Part shown: positions 23,189-35,630 of the stretch, piece by piece
Layout: each line of letters opens with the position of its first letter
Numbering within the stretch: the stretch's first letter is position 1
DNA from: Campylorhamphus procurvoides
Lineage: Eukaryota > Chordata > Aves > Passeriformes > Dendrocolaptidae
Assembly: GCA_013396655.1 (NCBI GenBank)
Contig: WBMV01006647.1
Location: 2,017,938-2,081,937 of the forward strand
Direction: 5' to 3'
Length of the DNA stretch: 64,000 bases
Position numbers and translations under genes: made by a program
The notes under the pieces: generated by a model
What the model was told of the DNA's origin: nothing
The model's input: the letters and a program-made list of their open reading frames with translations, nothing else
Database searches by the model: none

Positions 23189-23779
23189 TTTACAAAATCC
23201 CCAGTGGTGAAAGCAACGCTCAGCTAAAGTACATCCACGATTTTTAAGAGTCTGTAAAAGAATCACTCTGCAGCTGTGATGTGCTGTAATCTCACACAGC
23301 CTGACTCACCAGCTTGGGCTAAGTTTATACACCCTACTAGAAAATTTCACATGAAGCCACAGACTGTGCATTAACTTCTTGTAAGACAACCAATATATTT
23401 ACTTTTTCTTTCTGGAAGCAGTGGCTGCAGTGTATATCACAAGATCACATCAATGGAATAATGGGATGCAGAAAATATTTTAACCAGTGTAATCTGGATT
23501 CATCTAAAACAAGAAGTAGGGGAGCAGAGATCAAAACTGAAATTAAGATTCAATTTATTCCCAGGCTGCAGAGAACTAGACTTTCTGGTGTGTGAGCAAG
23601 CACAGCAAATAGTCCCGATGGACTGGGCTCTGCAGCGTATTGTGGGCAGAGTTAATCACCACGGGGTGAGGATTTCTGTGCATTTCATGAGTTCAGAGAG
23701 AGATGAATTATTTTCGGTTTGCTAAGGAGAACTCTGTTTGCAATGTTGAAAGAAACACAGGGCTTATTACTCACATGGC
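23189..23779. other. gene-free sequence
   Basis: No gene or repeat recognised. Confidence 0.6.
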
Positions 23780-23905
23780 AAGTGATGCAAATTAATGCAA
23801 ATATTTTGTGTGGGCCATAATCGAGAGAATTTTACCTTTAAAGAGCAAGATAAATTCCCTTTTAATGCCAGACATGCAGATAAATTCGAGCATCCAAGAA
23901 CTTGG
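23780..23905. promoter_or_regulatory. candidate regulatory block with paired octamer sites
   Basis: Two perfect ATGCAAAT octamers at 23785-23792 and 23795-23802 are offset by 10 bp, one helical turn, with a TTAAT homeodomain core between them. Downstream lie CATAATCGAG and AAATTCGAG, each with a CpG. POU-family proteins bind the octamer; the same-face spacing is suggestive of cooperative binding. Function is inferred. Confidence 0.3.
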
Positions 23906-25849
23906 TGTATTGACAAGTTCACAAACAGAAGACCCCACAATGGGCCATGTAGTTCTCAAAGGTTATCTCCACTCCTCCAGGGTAGGAAGTTCGATTTTCA
24001 GATAGAATCAAGAGGTTTTGTCCCTTTCTGAGCCATGCTTAACACTCCACCCCGCCTGGGTTTGCAGGAATTAGCCTTCAGAAATGATTTCAGTGGGGGC
24101 AGAGATCCATTGCAGCTGTAGCTTTGCTTTCCAGCCCTTGATGCACTAAGCACCTGGTCCCTCTGCAAACAGAAGTCAACAGCAAGAGCTGCAAATGCCT
24201 TGCTGTAATACTCGAGTAGTGGATCTATGAAAATTGCATCTTGTATCTACATGGGCACTCAATGTGTTTGTAATGAATATTGTTGTGTCAGTGAGCAGCA
24301 AAACAATGCACTGTGATTAACCTCTCCCTGTGAAGTGCTGCCATTAATTTTGGCATTTACTATGGAAAATACTTCTGAAATTTTGCAGGAGATTTGAATG
24401 GTTCTATTGGTATTTTCATGGCCTTTTTGATTACTGAGAAACAAATTATGTGAACATTTTAGAGCCATTTATATACAAGAGATGAGGAAATGTGACAATA
24501 TCTTCATTAAAATCAGCCTTAAGGCACAGGACACAGGGAATTAAAAAGCCAATCTAGCTAAACTATTTATAACTACCTGATACCCTTTCAATCACTTTAG
24601 TTAACATTAGTTTATTTTGACAAAGGCATAAAATAAAACCCTCAACACACTTAAATTCACTGACTTCAAAAGCATCAAGGTTTCAATAATACTCTGATAT
24701 TTTCAAGGAATAAAAATTGAGTGAAGGATAAATTAATCCATTCAAGTTCAGTTGTTCAGTTGCACAAAGACTCATTTGGTTTCAGTTTCCCAAGCTTTTT
24801 ACGTGGGTTCATTTTCTGAGATGAAATTAATTTTAGTTTCATTGGGCTCCAACAGGGTGGATTTTAGAGGTCTCTAACTTTGCTAAATCAGACACCAGTT
24901 AAAGTCGACCAGTGGATGAGTGGGGTAAAGGTTGGGGCTCACATGTTTACAAAAGTCTGACAGTGTTTTTTACCTGCACTTACAGATGGAATTATGACAA
25001 GAATTAAGTTTGTTTTTAACTTGGATCAATGTGAATTTCCAGTTTATTCCTCATGAATGTATTTCAGAAGAAAACCAAACAGACAAACAAACATTAAACC
25101 CATTTGTATCTAAAGTATGATTCAAACAAGTTAGGAGAGTCACATTTCAAAGTAATATTTTTGACAAAACATGGTATTTTATTCAATTAAGGAAAATGCA
25201 CATTTGCTACTAACAGTTTATTCATACACAGTCAAGGTACTTTTGGTCTCATGAGTTCAAATGTGTGTCAGATGTTTCAGCTGGAGGGATCAGCCTCCCT
25301 CTTCCTGAGACCAAACACACACTAAAAGACATTAATTATATTGATTGGCAAGTAAGGAATGAAAAGCAGTGAACAGAGCTCTACAAAACAAACACAAAAA
25401 TAAAATTGAATAGATTAGTGAAGAAGCAGCAACTTCTGACTGTTCTAAAGACAACCATGTAATAGGGTGTCTAATTGTACTAATATGGTAGCAACCTTAC
25501 TGAATTAATAATTAATCCTGCATTTTATACAGCAGTTCTCAAATTAACACATGACATAAAGAAAACCATAGAAAGTTGAGGAAATCCTGTAAAAATTTAC
25601 TACAGGGGGAAGACAAAAGGCAGTAGGCTGAGAATATTTTTAATTTTTTTTAAGAAAACCCAAAACATGTTTTTGACTTTAGGCAAACTCTCAACAAAAA
25701 TATCCTAAGAAAGGTCAAGAAAAATAATAATCATGGGGCTTAGTTAAAGAACACTACACAGGAGGTAATTAGAAAGAATAAGACATCCTGAAAAAAAGTC
25801 AAATCCAAATAAAGGAAATAATAGAAAACAGTATGAGCTCCGTCAATTT
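23906..25849. other. gene-free AT-rich sequence
   Basis: Ordinary AT-rich sequence. Small chance ORFs occur at 23795-24031 and 24259-24468. A near-palindromic AATTAATAATTAAT lies near 25503. No repeat family recognised. Confidence 0.55.
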
Positions 25850-26260
25850 AAATGTGAAAGCACGGTCAGGCAGACCTGTGCAATAGAAAAGCCTTCTGTA
25901 AGGAGCAGGGAAAGGATTTCACAGTGCTGAGTAACACACCAATAAAATAGCCAAAGAAATTACAGGCGTACAAGTGGTACGGAAAGTCAGTGCTCACTCA
26001 GAGCCAGGAAAGCCAACAAAATCCTGGGATGTGGCAGGGAAGGCACAGAAAGTGAAAAAATCAAAGTCATGCAGAGTTGTGTCACTGCACAAACCCAGGG
26101 AACACTCACATGGAAGAGTTTGAAGAAGGTGACCAGAGATTCCTTAATAAATAGGGTGGCTTCTGTATGAAGGTCAAAAAATGGGGCACTACCTGTGGTC
26201 TGGCCAAAAATTCCAGTCTCATTTGAGTGTTGGCATCGTTAATTAACTAATAACTCTGTG
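25850..26260 (+). mobile_element. possible heavily decayed CR1 fragment
   Basis: GAAAGCCAACAAAATCCTGG resembles the CR1 stretch of the form AGGCCAACGGCATCCTGG. GAAGAAGGTGACCAGAGATT and the surrounding order also feel CR1-like in plus orientation, but no 3' terminal CCTTCCAAC/TTCTATGAT signature is present. If real, it is much older than the other copies. I hold this call weakly; it could be unique sequence. Confidence 0.3.
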
Positions 26261-26539
26261 TGATGGCAAACCATTGAGAACACATAAATCAGAGGTGAAA
26301 CAAGGGAATTTTGAATAGTTTGGACCATTGGTTGAGCAGAATTTAAATAATCAGCCTTTACATTGTCAAGTGGCCTGTGTGGTTTGGATACATGTTTTTC
26401 CCACACCTGCATCTCCCTGGGAAACAGGAAAATGCAGGTTTCCTAATTCTCTGAGTCCCATAAAGTTCTCCCCACGTTTGGAAACATTTCATGCACCCAG
26501 ATATTATTCCTCACAGGTAACAGAAAACATGGTCTAACC

Positions 26540-26900
26540 CTGATGCCCCGGGCCAGTTTATATTTGCCAAAGTCATGTTGATATCAGAGAGATATTCCAG
26601 CGATGATTCATTCCACACTTACCGTGTAAACCAGGATGGTCGTGCATAATGCAAATTAAATTGCAGGTTACCGTGAAAAGGAGTTAAACAGCTAAGAGAA
26701 TGAACATTTTATTTAACATCATCTATTCTAAAAATTTTTAACCTTTAACCTGTCCCCGGATTACACATCCCCAGGTTCCAGTCCCACATTTATGAGAGCT
26801 ACATTTGGACCGTATGTGGCCCTAACGCCCAATACGGATGCACTGAAATTTCATGTCATTTCAAACACATGAGAGAAAAAGCTGAATTTTAATCTACCAG
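26540..26900. promoter_or_regulatory. candidate conserved noncoding block
   Basis: This is a comparatively CpG-retaining stretch: CCCCGGGCC, CCAGCGATG, TTACCGTG twice, GGTCGTGC, CCCCGGATT, GACCGTATG, TAACGCCC and ATACGGATG. It also contains a perfect octamer ATGCAAAT at 26649-26656 leading into TTAAATTGC. So many CpGs in non-repetitive AT-rich DNA suggest constraint or low methylation. There is no ORF of note across it. One of the better regulatory candidates in the window. Confidence 0.32.
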
Positions 26901-29550
26901 ATACTGAATTGGAACAAGCAAAAAATATTAGTAAACCCGTCACTTTCTGACTAATATTAAGTAATCAAACAAGCAGAAATTATATAATTTAGTCAGAGAA
27001 GGCAACGCTTTGCAAGCCACAAGTTCTCCCTTATAATAGTTTTTATAAGGCATCATTTTAATTTTGTTTCCAAAAAATAATAAAGCAGAAGTTGTTTTCA
27101 CAAAGCAGACAGAAAATTGATTCATTAAATGCTGATCATTGTCCAAGGGCAGTTCAGAATTTCTAAACTCCTGCATATTTAGTAGGAATTTTCGTTTTAT
27201 TTAAAATAAAAATCTCAATAAAGAGATTAACAGTTAACCTCCTTATGATTTGCATATTGGTCTGTGATATTATTTCTGCTACAATTATCCTTTATGCTCT
27301 TGTGTTTGCTCATACTTAAAAGTGAGGTTTGGAACATTTTTGTCCTTTTTTGCATTGATTGCTCTTTTTGCTCACCTCAAGTAAACTATTGTGTAGCTGA
27401 AAATGAGAATCTGAGTATAATAGCATATTGCAAGCAATTTACTGCTGGTACTGCTCATTTCAACTCTTTTTGCTTTTTTATTTCAGGGTTTTTTTGACAG
27501 GAACGCAATTTGCATTTTCTTATTAATACTGATAAGAGGCTGGACATTACAGTTATTGGAAACACAAGTCAATTTGGTTTGCCCTTCAAACAAAACACCC
27601 CTTTGTTACAAGATTTGGCAGCTCTGCAGTAAAAGATTGATAGGTCTGAATTCAGAATTCTTTGTAACTGAAAGGTTACCAGCAAAGGCTATTTACACCA
27701 AAGGTGAGAATCTGATGCTTCCTGAAGGTGGGGGGAAAAAAATGAAAATAAATAAAAAGAAGAATATGCCTGTGTATTGCAATTCTAAGTACTTCTGAAA
27801 CAAATGTGAATTTTAACCAGTGCACTCAACATAAAAGGGAGAGTCACCTCAAGGAGTTCTTGGAGTGATGCTGAAACAGAAAGTACAAAAGCAGGAGCTA
27901 CAAGAAAAACACACAGACCCCATTTAAGGGAGGGGGATTTTTATATGCAGTCCAGCTTAGAGGGGGTTTATAGCCAAGGTCACATAATTTTATAGATAAT
28001 GAAAGCACTGCCAGGAAGATAATAGGCTGCTGTGCTCAGAATGTTTGTTTTTCATTAAAAATTCAAGTATAGTGGTTCCACTTCTCTTTGCCAGGAAACT
28101 GGACGTTTTATTTGAAAAATTTTGACAGAAAAAGGCACTTTTTTCATATTTTTTTTTTCCTCACAGAAAGGCTTTCTTCTCCATCCATATCTAAGGATAT
28201 AACTTGAATCAGAAGCAATAGTCACTTAGACTTCTTAGTGCTTTTATTCTTTTTTTTTTCTTTTTTAATTGTAGCCTTAAAAAAGGAATATTATTCTGTC
28301 TGAAATAAAAGGTCAAAAGGGAAGTGGGAAGAATGAAAGAGACCACAAGAGAGAAGGACAGAAAGCCAGAGATAACAATAATTTTTTTTCTTTTATTCTA
28401 ATTATTATTAATTCTTCCATGTGAACCTTAAGTCCCTGAAATATTGGAAGAAATATTCACCTTAGGAAAAATGCCTCTGCTCTTCCAAAGAACCTTGTGC
28501 TGCCCCATTCTCACTGAGTGCTTTCCCCCTGGATTAAAAAAAAAGGGAAATGCACCCATTTTTGATTATTTATTAAGGGTTTTTTTTGCATACGAGCAGG
28601 AATAACACAAGAAGTGGTCAAAGCCCATTTGCAATAATAACACTGTGAGTTTTGCCTCAGAGTTTTTTAGGATTTGTATTTTCTGAGATTATTCATGAAT
28701 TGTTTTCCTCTCAGTGTCAGAGGCAGGTGAGACAACTGAACAACTCAGGCTTTGCACTCCTGACATTAGGGCAGGTCATTTCTGAGAGTTCAGCCTGGGC
28801 TGTGCTTTGCCTTTATTGATAAAGATATTTTTCTTATTTAGGGACATGCCCCTGGCAAATGGCAAAACAAAAGGAGGAGATGCCACACAGTCCTTTGGTG
28901 CTTAAAATAGAGTTTGCTTCTAACTTTATAGAAACACATCAGGGCTTGGGGATCATATGACACCAATTTGATTTATATAAACTCCCTCCACTGTTTGCCT
29001 TTGGAGCTTGTGCTACACTTCAAGGACAGTTTTCATGTTGGAATGACAGAATGGCAGGATTCAAGTAAACAGAATAGTCAGGGTTTTCTTATTTTCTTCT
29101 CCTATTTAATATAATTGCTAGTTTTTTTCTCAGAGTGACCCTGAAAGTCACCTCAGTGGTAATGAAATCGAGCTGCATAAAAAAAAAAGCTGTCTGATTT
29201 GAAAAAAAAATTAAGGTGATAGTTTTTCATAGGTAAAGAGCCCTTCACAGACTGACAATTTGTTTTAAATTGACCATCTCCAGCTGAATATATGCCTTTA
29301 TCACAAAAAGCACTACCAGTTTCTTGATTTGTGGGTATAGAAGAGAGAAATATGTGTTTGTCTAGCATATTTGGCTAACTTAATATCTGCTTTCTAACTT
29401 TACCACTCCCTCTCATCCTCCCAGGCAGCCAAGTCAGGGTGTTTTTATTCCCTCTGTCCAGGAGCCTTAAAGGAGGTCTTAGGAGAGTTTCAGTCTGCCA
29501 CAGTGTAGTTCCAACTCCTGTAAGGAACACTAGTTGGTTATTTTATGTAC
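26901..29550. other. gene-free AT-rich sequence
   Basis: Several T-rich runs occur (28141-28165, 28247-28268, 28383-28396), plus an octamer in reverse form, ATTTGCAT, at 27248-27255. ORFs of 71-80 codons at 26940-27798 are AT-driven chance frames. No transposon recognised. Confidence 0.55.
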
Positions 29551-29855
29551 ATAATCATAGGATCATTGAATGGTTTGGGTTGGAAGGGACCTTAAGCTCT
29601 ATCTCATTACAACTGCCTGGCATTGACACCTTCCACTATTCCAGGCTGCTCCAAGCCCTGTCCAAACTGGCCTTGGACACTCCCAGGGATCCAGGGGCAG
29701 CCACAGCTTCTCTGCCCAACCTGTGCCAGGGCCTGCCCACCTTCTGAGTAAAGAATTTTGTCCTAACATCTAATCTGATTTCTCCTCTTTTAGTTTAATA
29801 CGGTTCCCCCTTGTCCAGGGACTGTCTGCCTGTGTGAAAAGTCACTCAGCAGTGC
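29551..29855 (-). mobile_element. CR1 LINE 3' fragment, minus orientation
   Basis: Read on the plus strand it begins ATCATAGGATCATTGAATGG then TTTGGGTTGGAAGGGACCTT, the reverse complement of the CR1 3' end. It continues with CATTGACACCTTCCACTATT, TCCAGGCTGCTCCAAGCCCT, CCTTGGACACTCCCAGGGAT and GCCACAGCTTCTCTGCCCAA. It ends in the upstream CR1 region near TACGGTTCCCCCTTGTCCAG. The element therefore runs from about 29855 down to 29551. It is truncated and dead; the 102-codon plus frame at 29439-29747 is antisense noise. No clear target-site duplication. Confidence 0.93.
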
Positions 29856-32301
29856 TGAGAAGGAGGTTTATGCAGAATGATGGTCTTGGGAAGATGGGTA
29901 TCTTCTTGCCAGGGAAATGGCATAGCTCCTTTTCAATTCTGCTTCTTATGAGGCATCACTGATGTCATTCCCTGTGTCTGATAACAAGGCACGGGACTGG
30001 GAAAACACTGAGCTCCAGCACTTAGTGGGTCTCTGTGGGATAATCCTTTAGGAACGGGACAGAGCTCAGAGATACCAAGCAAGGAATGGGGCACTGGGAT
30101 TGTGATTCCTGTTTCCTGGAGGTGTGGGCACCCTCAGCCCTCCCTCAAGCAAGTTTGCAGCACCTTCACTCTCTGAAGTTGCTTTGCTCAGTGCACCTCA
30201 GAGCACTCAAATATTTCCATAGAGATAAAATCTATCAGTTCTGAGGAACTGCCCATGTTGTCAAGGATGGAGTGTTCATATGATATACCCTATTAGACCT
30301 ACAGGATATTAAGGGTATAGGCTACTCATTCCACACAATTTCTCTAACTTTGGGAAGTAGGACTATGCCTTCCCCCCCCACCTTGTCATTGTTGTCTCTA
30401 CAACACTTCTGAACCATTCCTTATCTATTCTGTCATTGTCATATCTGAAATGTTAACAAACAGAAAGTTTGATGCTCTTCATACCAAAGACAAAGGATGC
30501 CTCAGTGACACCATAAAAATCAGCTGGAAGTGAATTGGGCCAATTATTTGTAGGGTTTGTGGTTTTTTTTGCATTGATTCTCTCCCAGCATTAAGTTTCC
30601 ATTAAGTTATTTTAATTGAAAGCAGTTGAGTTTAACTAACACAGCCAATTTGCTTTTGGGTGACTTTTCCAGTGTCTGACAGTGGTTGCTACATGTGCTG
30701 TCTCTTCCACACACCACCGTAGCCACCAGTTCTTCTTCTGTGTTATGTTGCAACCAGTAATGATTTTTTTCCCAGTATCAATCAGAACATAAAGCAGAAT
30801 GGATAGCTACACGTAGGAGTCAAGAATTTGATTGACAGTGAATTGCAAACAATATTTCCAGCTCAATAAATGTCAGTGAGCATTTGATAAGCAAGATAAA
30901 CTATAATAATCTCCAGAGCAGAACATAGTACAAGAATAGTAAAAAAAAAAAAAGAAAAAAAGCTTAAAAATTTAATTTAGGTGAAAGAAGCGAGCCCAAG
31001 TATTTGAAATGTTGTGATGGTTTCTGCAAAATGTGGTTCACAACTGTGTATGAGCAGATTTTAGGGAAAAAGGAAAAATAAAGAGCTTGTTTTCATTAAT
31101 TCTGCAGATGTAATGAAATGACCTAAAAGAAACACAGCAATAAAAAGGAAAAAATGGTTATTAGTTTTGTGTTCTTGAAATCAATGTTCACTTCTTATGC
31201 CCAAAATATGAAAAAAGTGAATTTAGTCACCATATATGATGCGTCTAATATTATATCTGGTCTAAATATAAGTGCATTAAATTAAACAATAGAAATCATC
31301 AAGAATCATTGCCAAAAGTTATACAGACAAAAACAAAATAAAAGAAACTATAGAAAACTGTGCAAGAAACAAATTCCAAACTGTTCATGAAAACCCTCCT
31401 TCTGTTTGTTTGGTGCAGTTGACCAAGTTTACAGGTGGATATATTTGGGATTTCTGGACATTTATTTCCATTGTTCATATATTATATGTCTCCAAAACCT
31501 GTTAGAGTTGAGTATTGTCATCTACATAACTTTTCCTTCCTTTTGGGGCAGGGGAGAAGGGAAACATAGAGCATTGATTTCTTGTGCTTAGGAGTCATCA
31601 TGTCATCTTCTCATTAATCAGGGATATGTCCAGGCCTAGGTAATTACAACGTTTGTAGTCCATCCTTATATTTTCAGTCTCCAGAGATCTTTTCAAGAGC
31701 GAGGCAAACCAGCAGTCAATACTTGGACTTAGGGAGACCCAGATGAATAAACAGGTTATTTCTTTCCTTCCTGAAACCTGTCATCCTGCACCATAACTTG
31801 CTCTAACAATCCAGCACAAAATTTTAAAACTATTCTAAATCTTGAACTTCTACATGATTTCCTCAATTTATTCAGTAAACCTTTGATTTAAGTAGTGGAT
31901 TCACACCTTATTCTCTGATGAAAAGCTTTTTATATTTTTTTCCCACCTTGCCATAATGGAGGGCAGACAGGAAGGCTTTTGGAGAAGCTTCTGTGCCTAT
32001 AATAAGGTAAGAGTGATTTTAACTGAAAACTACTTTTTGATGTAGACTCACTTGTATAGATGTTTTGGGGGTAGGAATATATTATTTATTTCCCGACAGA
32101 ATATTTTTGCACAATGTAAAGGGTACTATGATTTATCGACCTGACCAAAGTCTAGTGGACACAAAAATCTATAAGAAAACAATGCAAATTATTTGTCAAA
32201 TATTTATTTTTGTATAGCAAAATGTCAATACTTAGGGAAGAAATTTTTTTTCTGGGAGACACAGCACACAGCTATTTAGAAACCTGGAAACCTTCAAAAT
32301 C
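29856..32301. other. gene-free AT-rich sequence
   Basis: A-rich patches occur (30942-30960). An octamer ATGCAAAT lies at 32182-32189 near a T-rich run. The only ORF of note, 61 codons at 31406-31591, is unrecognised. No repeats named. Confidence 0.55.
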
Positions 32302-32640
32302 ATGAATATCCTCCTAAAATCTCAGTGGCTGTACATGATTCTGACCCACATAAGAAGAAAATACACTATAGTGTCACATCAGGGGCTTCTCTGCAGCCTC
32401 ATGTGGTGCGTGGCTTTGGTCTGGGCCTTATTTGTGTTTGACTCTTTCAACATCTGTGTGACAAAAAAGTACATTGAAGTCTTTGTCAAGAAACAGATGG
32501 CAAAAGAGAAGATCTTCACCATTAAGTGCTCACTGATTTCTAGTGCCTCCCTTTTGGGGACGAAGGGGTATTCACTCATCAGAGACATCTCAAACTTGTT
32601 CAGAGATGTCAAAATTACTATAATCAGCCTCTACTCATAA
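32302..32640 (+). other. unexplained 112-codon open frame
   Basis: This frame opens with ATG and ends in TAA. Its predicted peptide has a hydrophobic tryptophan-containing stretch at roughly residues 31-47 (LCSLMWCVALVWALFVF), then a Lys-rich segment (VTKKYIEVFVKKQMAKEK). A hydrophobic segment followed by basic residues could be a remnant of a membrane protein, and I considered a receptor pseudogene, but I recognise no family. The minus strand is also open for 77 codons at 32379-32612. There is no Kozak-like context, splice evidence or poly-A signal I can support. Most likely chance or a very old relic. Confidence 0.15.
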
Positions 32641-33594
32641 TCAGCTTCAGTGAGTAAGTATTCAGCTAATCTAAAAATTGATCTCAAGAGTGTCTCCAGC
32701 GGCACGTTCAAGTAGGACCCAAAATTTGTGAGCACCCTTGGGACTCTGGGTGCTCTGCCCACAGGGGCTCTGGCAGCAGGAGGAATCCACCTGCCCTGGT
32801 CCAACCTCATTCTGCATCAGGCTCCCAACTGAGATCAATTTACTGCTCTGTTATGGGGATGGGATCTGCTCCTGGCCGCCACCGCCGGCTGGTGCAGGTA
32901 CAGCCACTCAGTGTGTGCATAAATCCAGGGGGAATTTACAGCTGGGAATCTTTGCCCAGCACCAGGTCTGTAGCCTGTTCCCTTTCATCTTTTCTTATAG
33001 CCATAAGGGGTCATGGCAGCCTGACAAGTGCCTAGGGCATTTTTTTTCTCCACTTACAGAAATGTTGTGGTTTTAATGTATGTTTTTAACTAATGAAATT
33101 ACCGTATTTTGTCTCTCATCCATTCCCTGCCATCAGCTTGCCTCAAAATAAAATAAAGCAATCTAACAATTAGGATTCAGTGTCTGGGAAGGATGCTACC
33201 TTGACTGAGAGCTGTGGAAATGGCATTGTCATTTTACCACAAAGAATAGCAACAATTTGCTCAGTGACACTGAAAGGCCACCCACACTCTTTTACCTCTC
33301 ACAACATTGATTTGATGGGATCCATCTCAAAGAGAGAGAGAAAGTAATTTTAGCTATGAAATTCTTGCCTTTTCCCTTTCTGCAAGGCTGGCCACCAGAG
33401 ATTATATGGTGTAAACATCTCTCCATCATAACACAAGCTGTGAACATCAGGAGCTTGGAGGATCATTTGAGATGGGGTAATAACAACCTCCTCCCAGCAA
33501 CTGAGGTGACCAGACTGGGGCAAGACCTCAAGTGAATTGTACCTATACAAGACTGAACATGAATATCCATTTTGGACTACCATTAATTTACATT
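32641..33594. other. gene-free sequence
   Basis: Overlapping unrecognised frames at 32738-33076 and 33350-33583. A GC-richer patch near 32730-32990 has few CpGs. Nothing identified. Confidence 0.55.
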
Positions 33595-33636
33595 AAAAAA
33601 AAAAAAGAAGGAAAAAAGGAGAAAAAAAAAAGAAGA
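33595..33636 (+). repeat. 42-nt pure-purine tract
   Basis: An uninterrupted run of A and G, mostly A with GAAGG and GGAG interruptions. It could form triplex-type DNA or be a decayed poly-A. No retrocopy lies immediately upstream that would make it a poly-A tail. Confidence 0.9.
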
Positions 33637-35439
33637 CGAGTGTTGGAATCATCAGTTTTACCTTTCTCCTTGTCATTTAACATAAAATTACCTAAACCCT
33701 TTTTCTTAGCTGTAAATTTGGCAGATTTCTTACATTTTAGCTTATAGTCCATAGTAAATAAAAGGATGGGGCATCTGTTACAAGATTAGATCCTTCTTAT
33801 CCCATTACCTATCCCCTCAACCACTATCTGCCTCCCCAGTTCCCCCTCACGAGTGTCTGATACTTGCACTTTTCCCCTTACATACTGAATGACAACCTTG
33901 TATTGATCTGGCAATTAAAAAAATATACTAATTTAAATCCTCTTCAAGCTTTTCCTCTGTCGTGACAACTTTGGGAAATCATCCAAAATGTGGAAATTAT
34001 TTGGGTGATGAGAGGCATGAAAAACTCTATCTTTGAAGGGAAGCAGTGTATGTAAGCTTCACGTTCCTCCTCTTTTCCAACCTCGTGCTGGAAAGCAGCA
34101 GCAGAACTGCCTCCTATTCAGAAACCAGTTAGTTCTCTGGCCCCATCCTTGGGGGAACAGGAAGAAATAGGGCTAAGAGGACTATGTGGATAATACCACT
34201 TGCATAGACTTTCTGCCCCAAGCCAGCTCTGCTGGACATCCCAACTCCCAGGCCAGATGTTGCCACATCTGCAGCTCACGGCTGAGTGATGAGCCACGGC
34301 TGGCGTGGGGAGCTGAGCTCAGCTCATCGCCCATCCCTCTCCAGTGGCCATTCCCTGACTCCCACCAGTCCAAAAGGACAAGCCAAAAGGGACACCCAGC
34401 CCCAAATCCCTGAGCCAGGCCAGCACTACCTCTCTGCGCCTCGTGGTGCAGCGATCGGACAGAATCAATCATTTCACAGGTGCCTTTAACGTCACCACTC
34501 AGTCAGTTTGGGGTTTGCTTACATTTTTAGTGACTTCTAAGTAAGTGTCAAAATTATCTGAGGGTGAAGGTTCAGGAAAATAACATGGTGTACATAGATT
34601 AAGGATGGGAGTGCCAAGCTTCTCCTTTTCTGGAGTCTCTCACCTTACAGAGCTCTGAAAATTAAAGATTTTGTTGAGGCACTGTGCTGTAAAAGTTATT
34701 TGGGTTCTACTGGAAAAATCAAATAAACTGGGTAGGGTTTCTCTTATTCTGCCTCCTTCATTCGCCATCCCAGGAGATGCTGGAGGTATAGTCTTGTTAT
34801 GTTTCAGTTCCCTTGATCATAACATGCTTCTCTTGCTTTGCATGTTGTTCTCAACTAGACCATTAAGTGCTGATACATTTTTCTTTTTTCTTTTTTTTGC
34901 TTTTTGGCACAGTGACTCATGGAAGAATCAGATACTAGAGGAATTATTTTAAATTTTACTTTAGAGGACCTTGGAAAGGATCCTAAATTTGAAATGTATC
35001 ATTCTGCCATTATAGAAGCACATTTTGGTACTCCTGGTTGAAGATATCATAAACACCATATATGATCTTTTATTCATAATCTGCTGTTGCAGTTGATGTA
35101 GTTTGATTTTATTCTGCTTTGTCTTCATAGATAAATGCATTCTTTAAATGGTTTTGAACCCTTTTTAAGTATGAATGTACCATACAATATATTGTGACAA
35201 CTGGTTAATTAGACTTGATTTCTCTTTTTTTGTTTTGCATATTTTGCTTTCATATGCACGCTAACCTCAGAATTAAGTTTACTTTCCAGTGCTAATGATA
35301 CCCAAACTGATAAAGCTATTCACAAAATCAGCTACCAAAAGTTGCTGGTCCATGTTTTTCTTGTGCTTTCTCAGACAATTCCCAGTGTTCACTGGAAACT
35401 GTGGTGAGCTAAACTACTGATTGCAACTACAACCACAAT
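33637..35439. other. gene-free sequence
   Basis: A GC-richer stretch at about 34180-34480 carries overlapping ORFs on both strands with no domain. Within it, GAGCTGAGCTCAGCTC at 34310-34325 is a perfect 16-bp palindrome. The remainder is AT-rich and unremarkable. Confidence 0.5.
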
Positions 35440-35447
35440 CATGTAGA
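35440..35447 (+). repeat. possible left target-site duplication of the CR1
   Basis: CATGTAGA here is repeated exactly at 35623-35630, at the point where CR1 similarity ends. Confidence 0.5.
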
Positions 35448-35622
35448 ATTATGAAATCAAAGAGTCAGAAAATGGTTTGGGTTGGAATGGACCTAAAAGA
35501 CCATCTCATTCCACCCCCTGCCCTGGCAGGGACAGCTTCCACTAGCCCAGCTTGCTCCAGGCCCCATCCAATGTGGCCTTGGACACTTCCAGGGATGGGG
35601 CAGCCACAGCTTCTCTGGGCAA
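35448..35622 (-). mobile_element. CR1 LINE 3' fragment, minus orientation, short
   Basis: On the plus strand it opens with a degraded tail (ATTATGAAATCAAAGAGTCA) and then AAAATGGTTTGGGTTGGAAT, the reverse complement of the CR1 3' end. It continues GACAGCTTCCACTAGCCCAG, GGCCTTGGACACTTCCAGGG and CCACAGCTTCTCTGGGCAAC, where similarity stops. It is a 5'-truncated insertion of about 175 bp flanked by an 8-bp direct repeat. Frames at 35421-35727 are shadows of it. Confidence 0.93.
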
Positions 35623-35630
35623 CATGTAGA
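35623..35630 (+). repeat. possible right target-site duplication of the CR1
   Basis: The second exact copy of CATGTAGA, directly after the CR1 similarity ends. It pairs with 35440-35447. Confidence 0.5.

Noticed and set aside
33595..33636. Poly-A tail of a processed pseudogene
   Set aside because: No retrocopy sequence or polyadenylation signal lies upstream. It is a purine tract with G interruptions.
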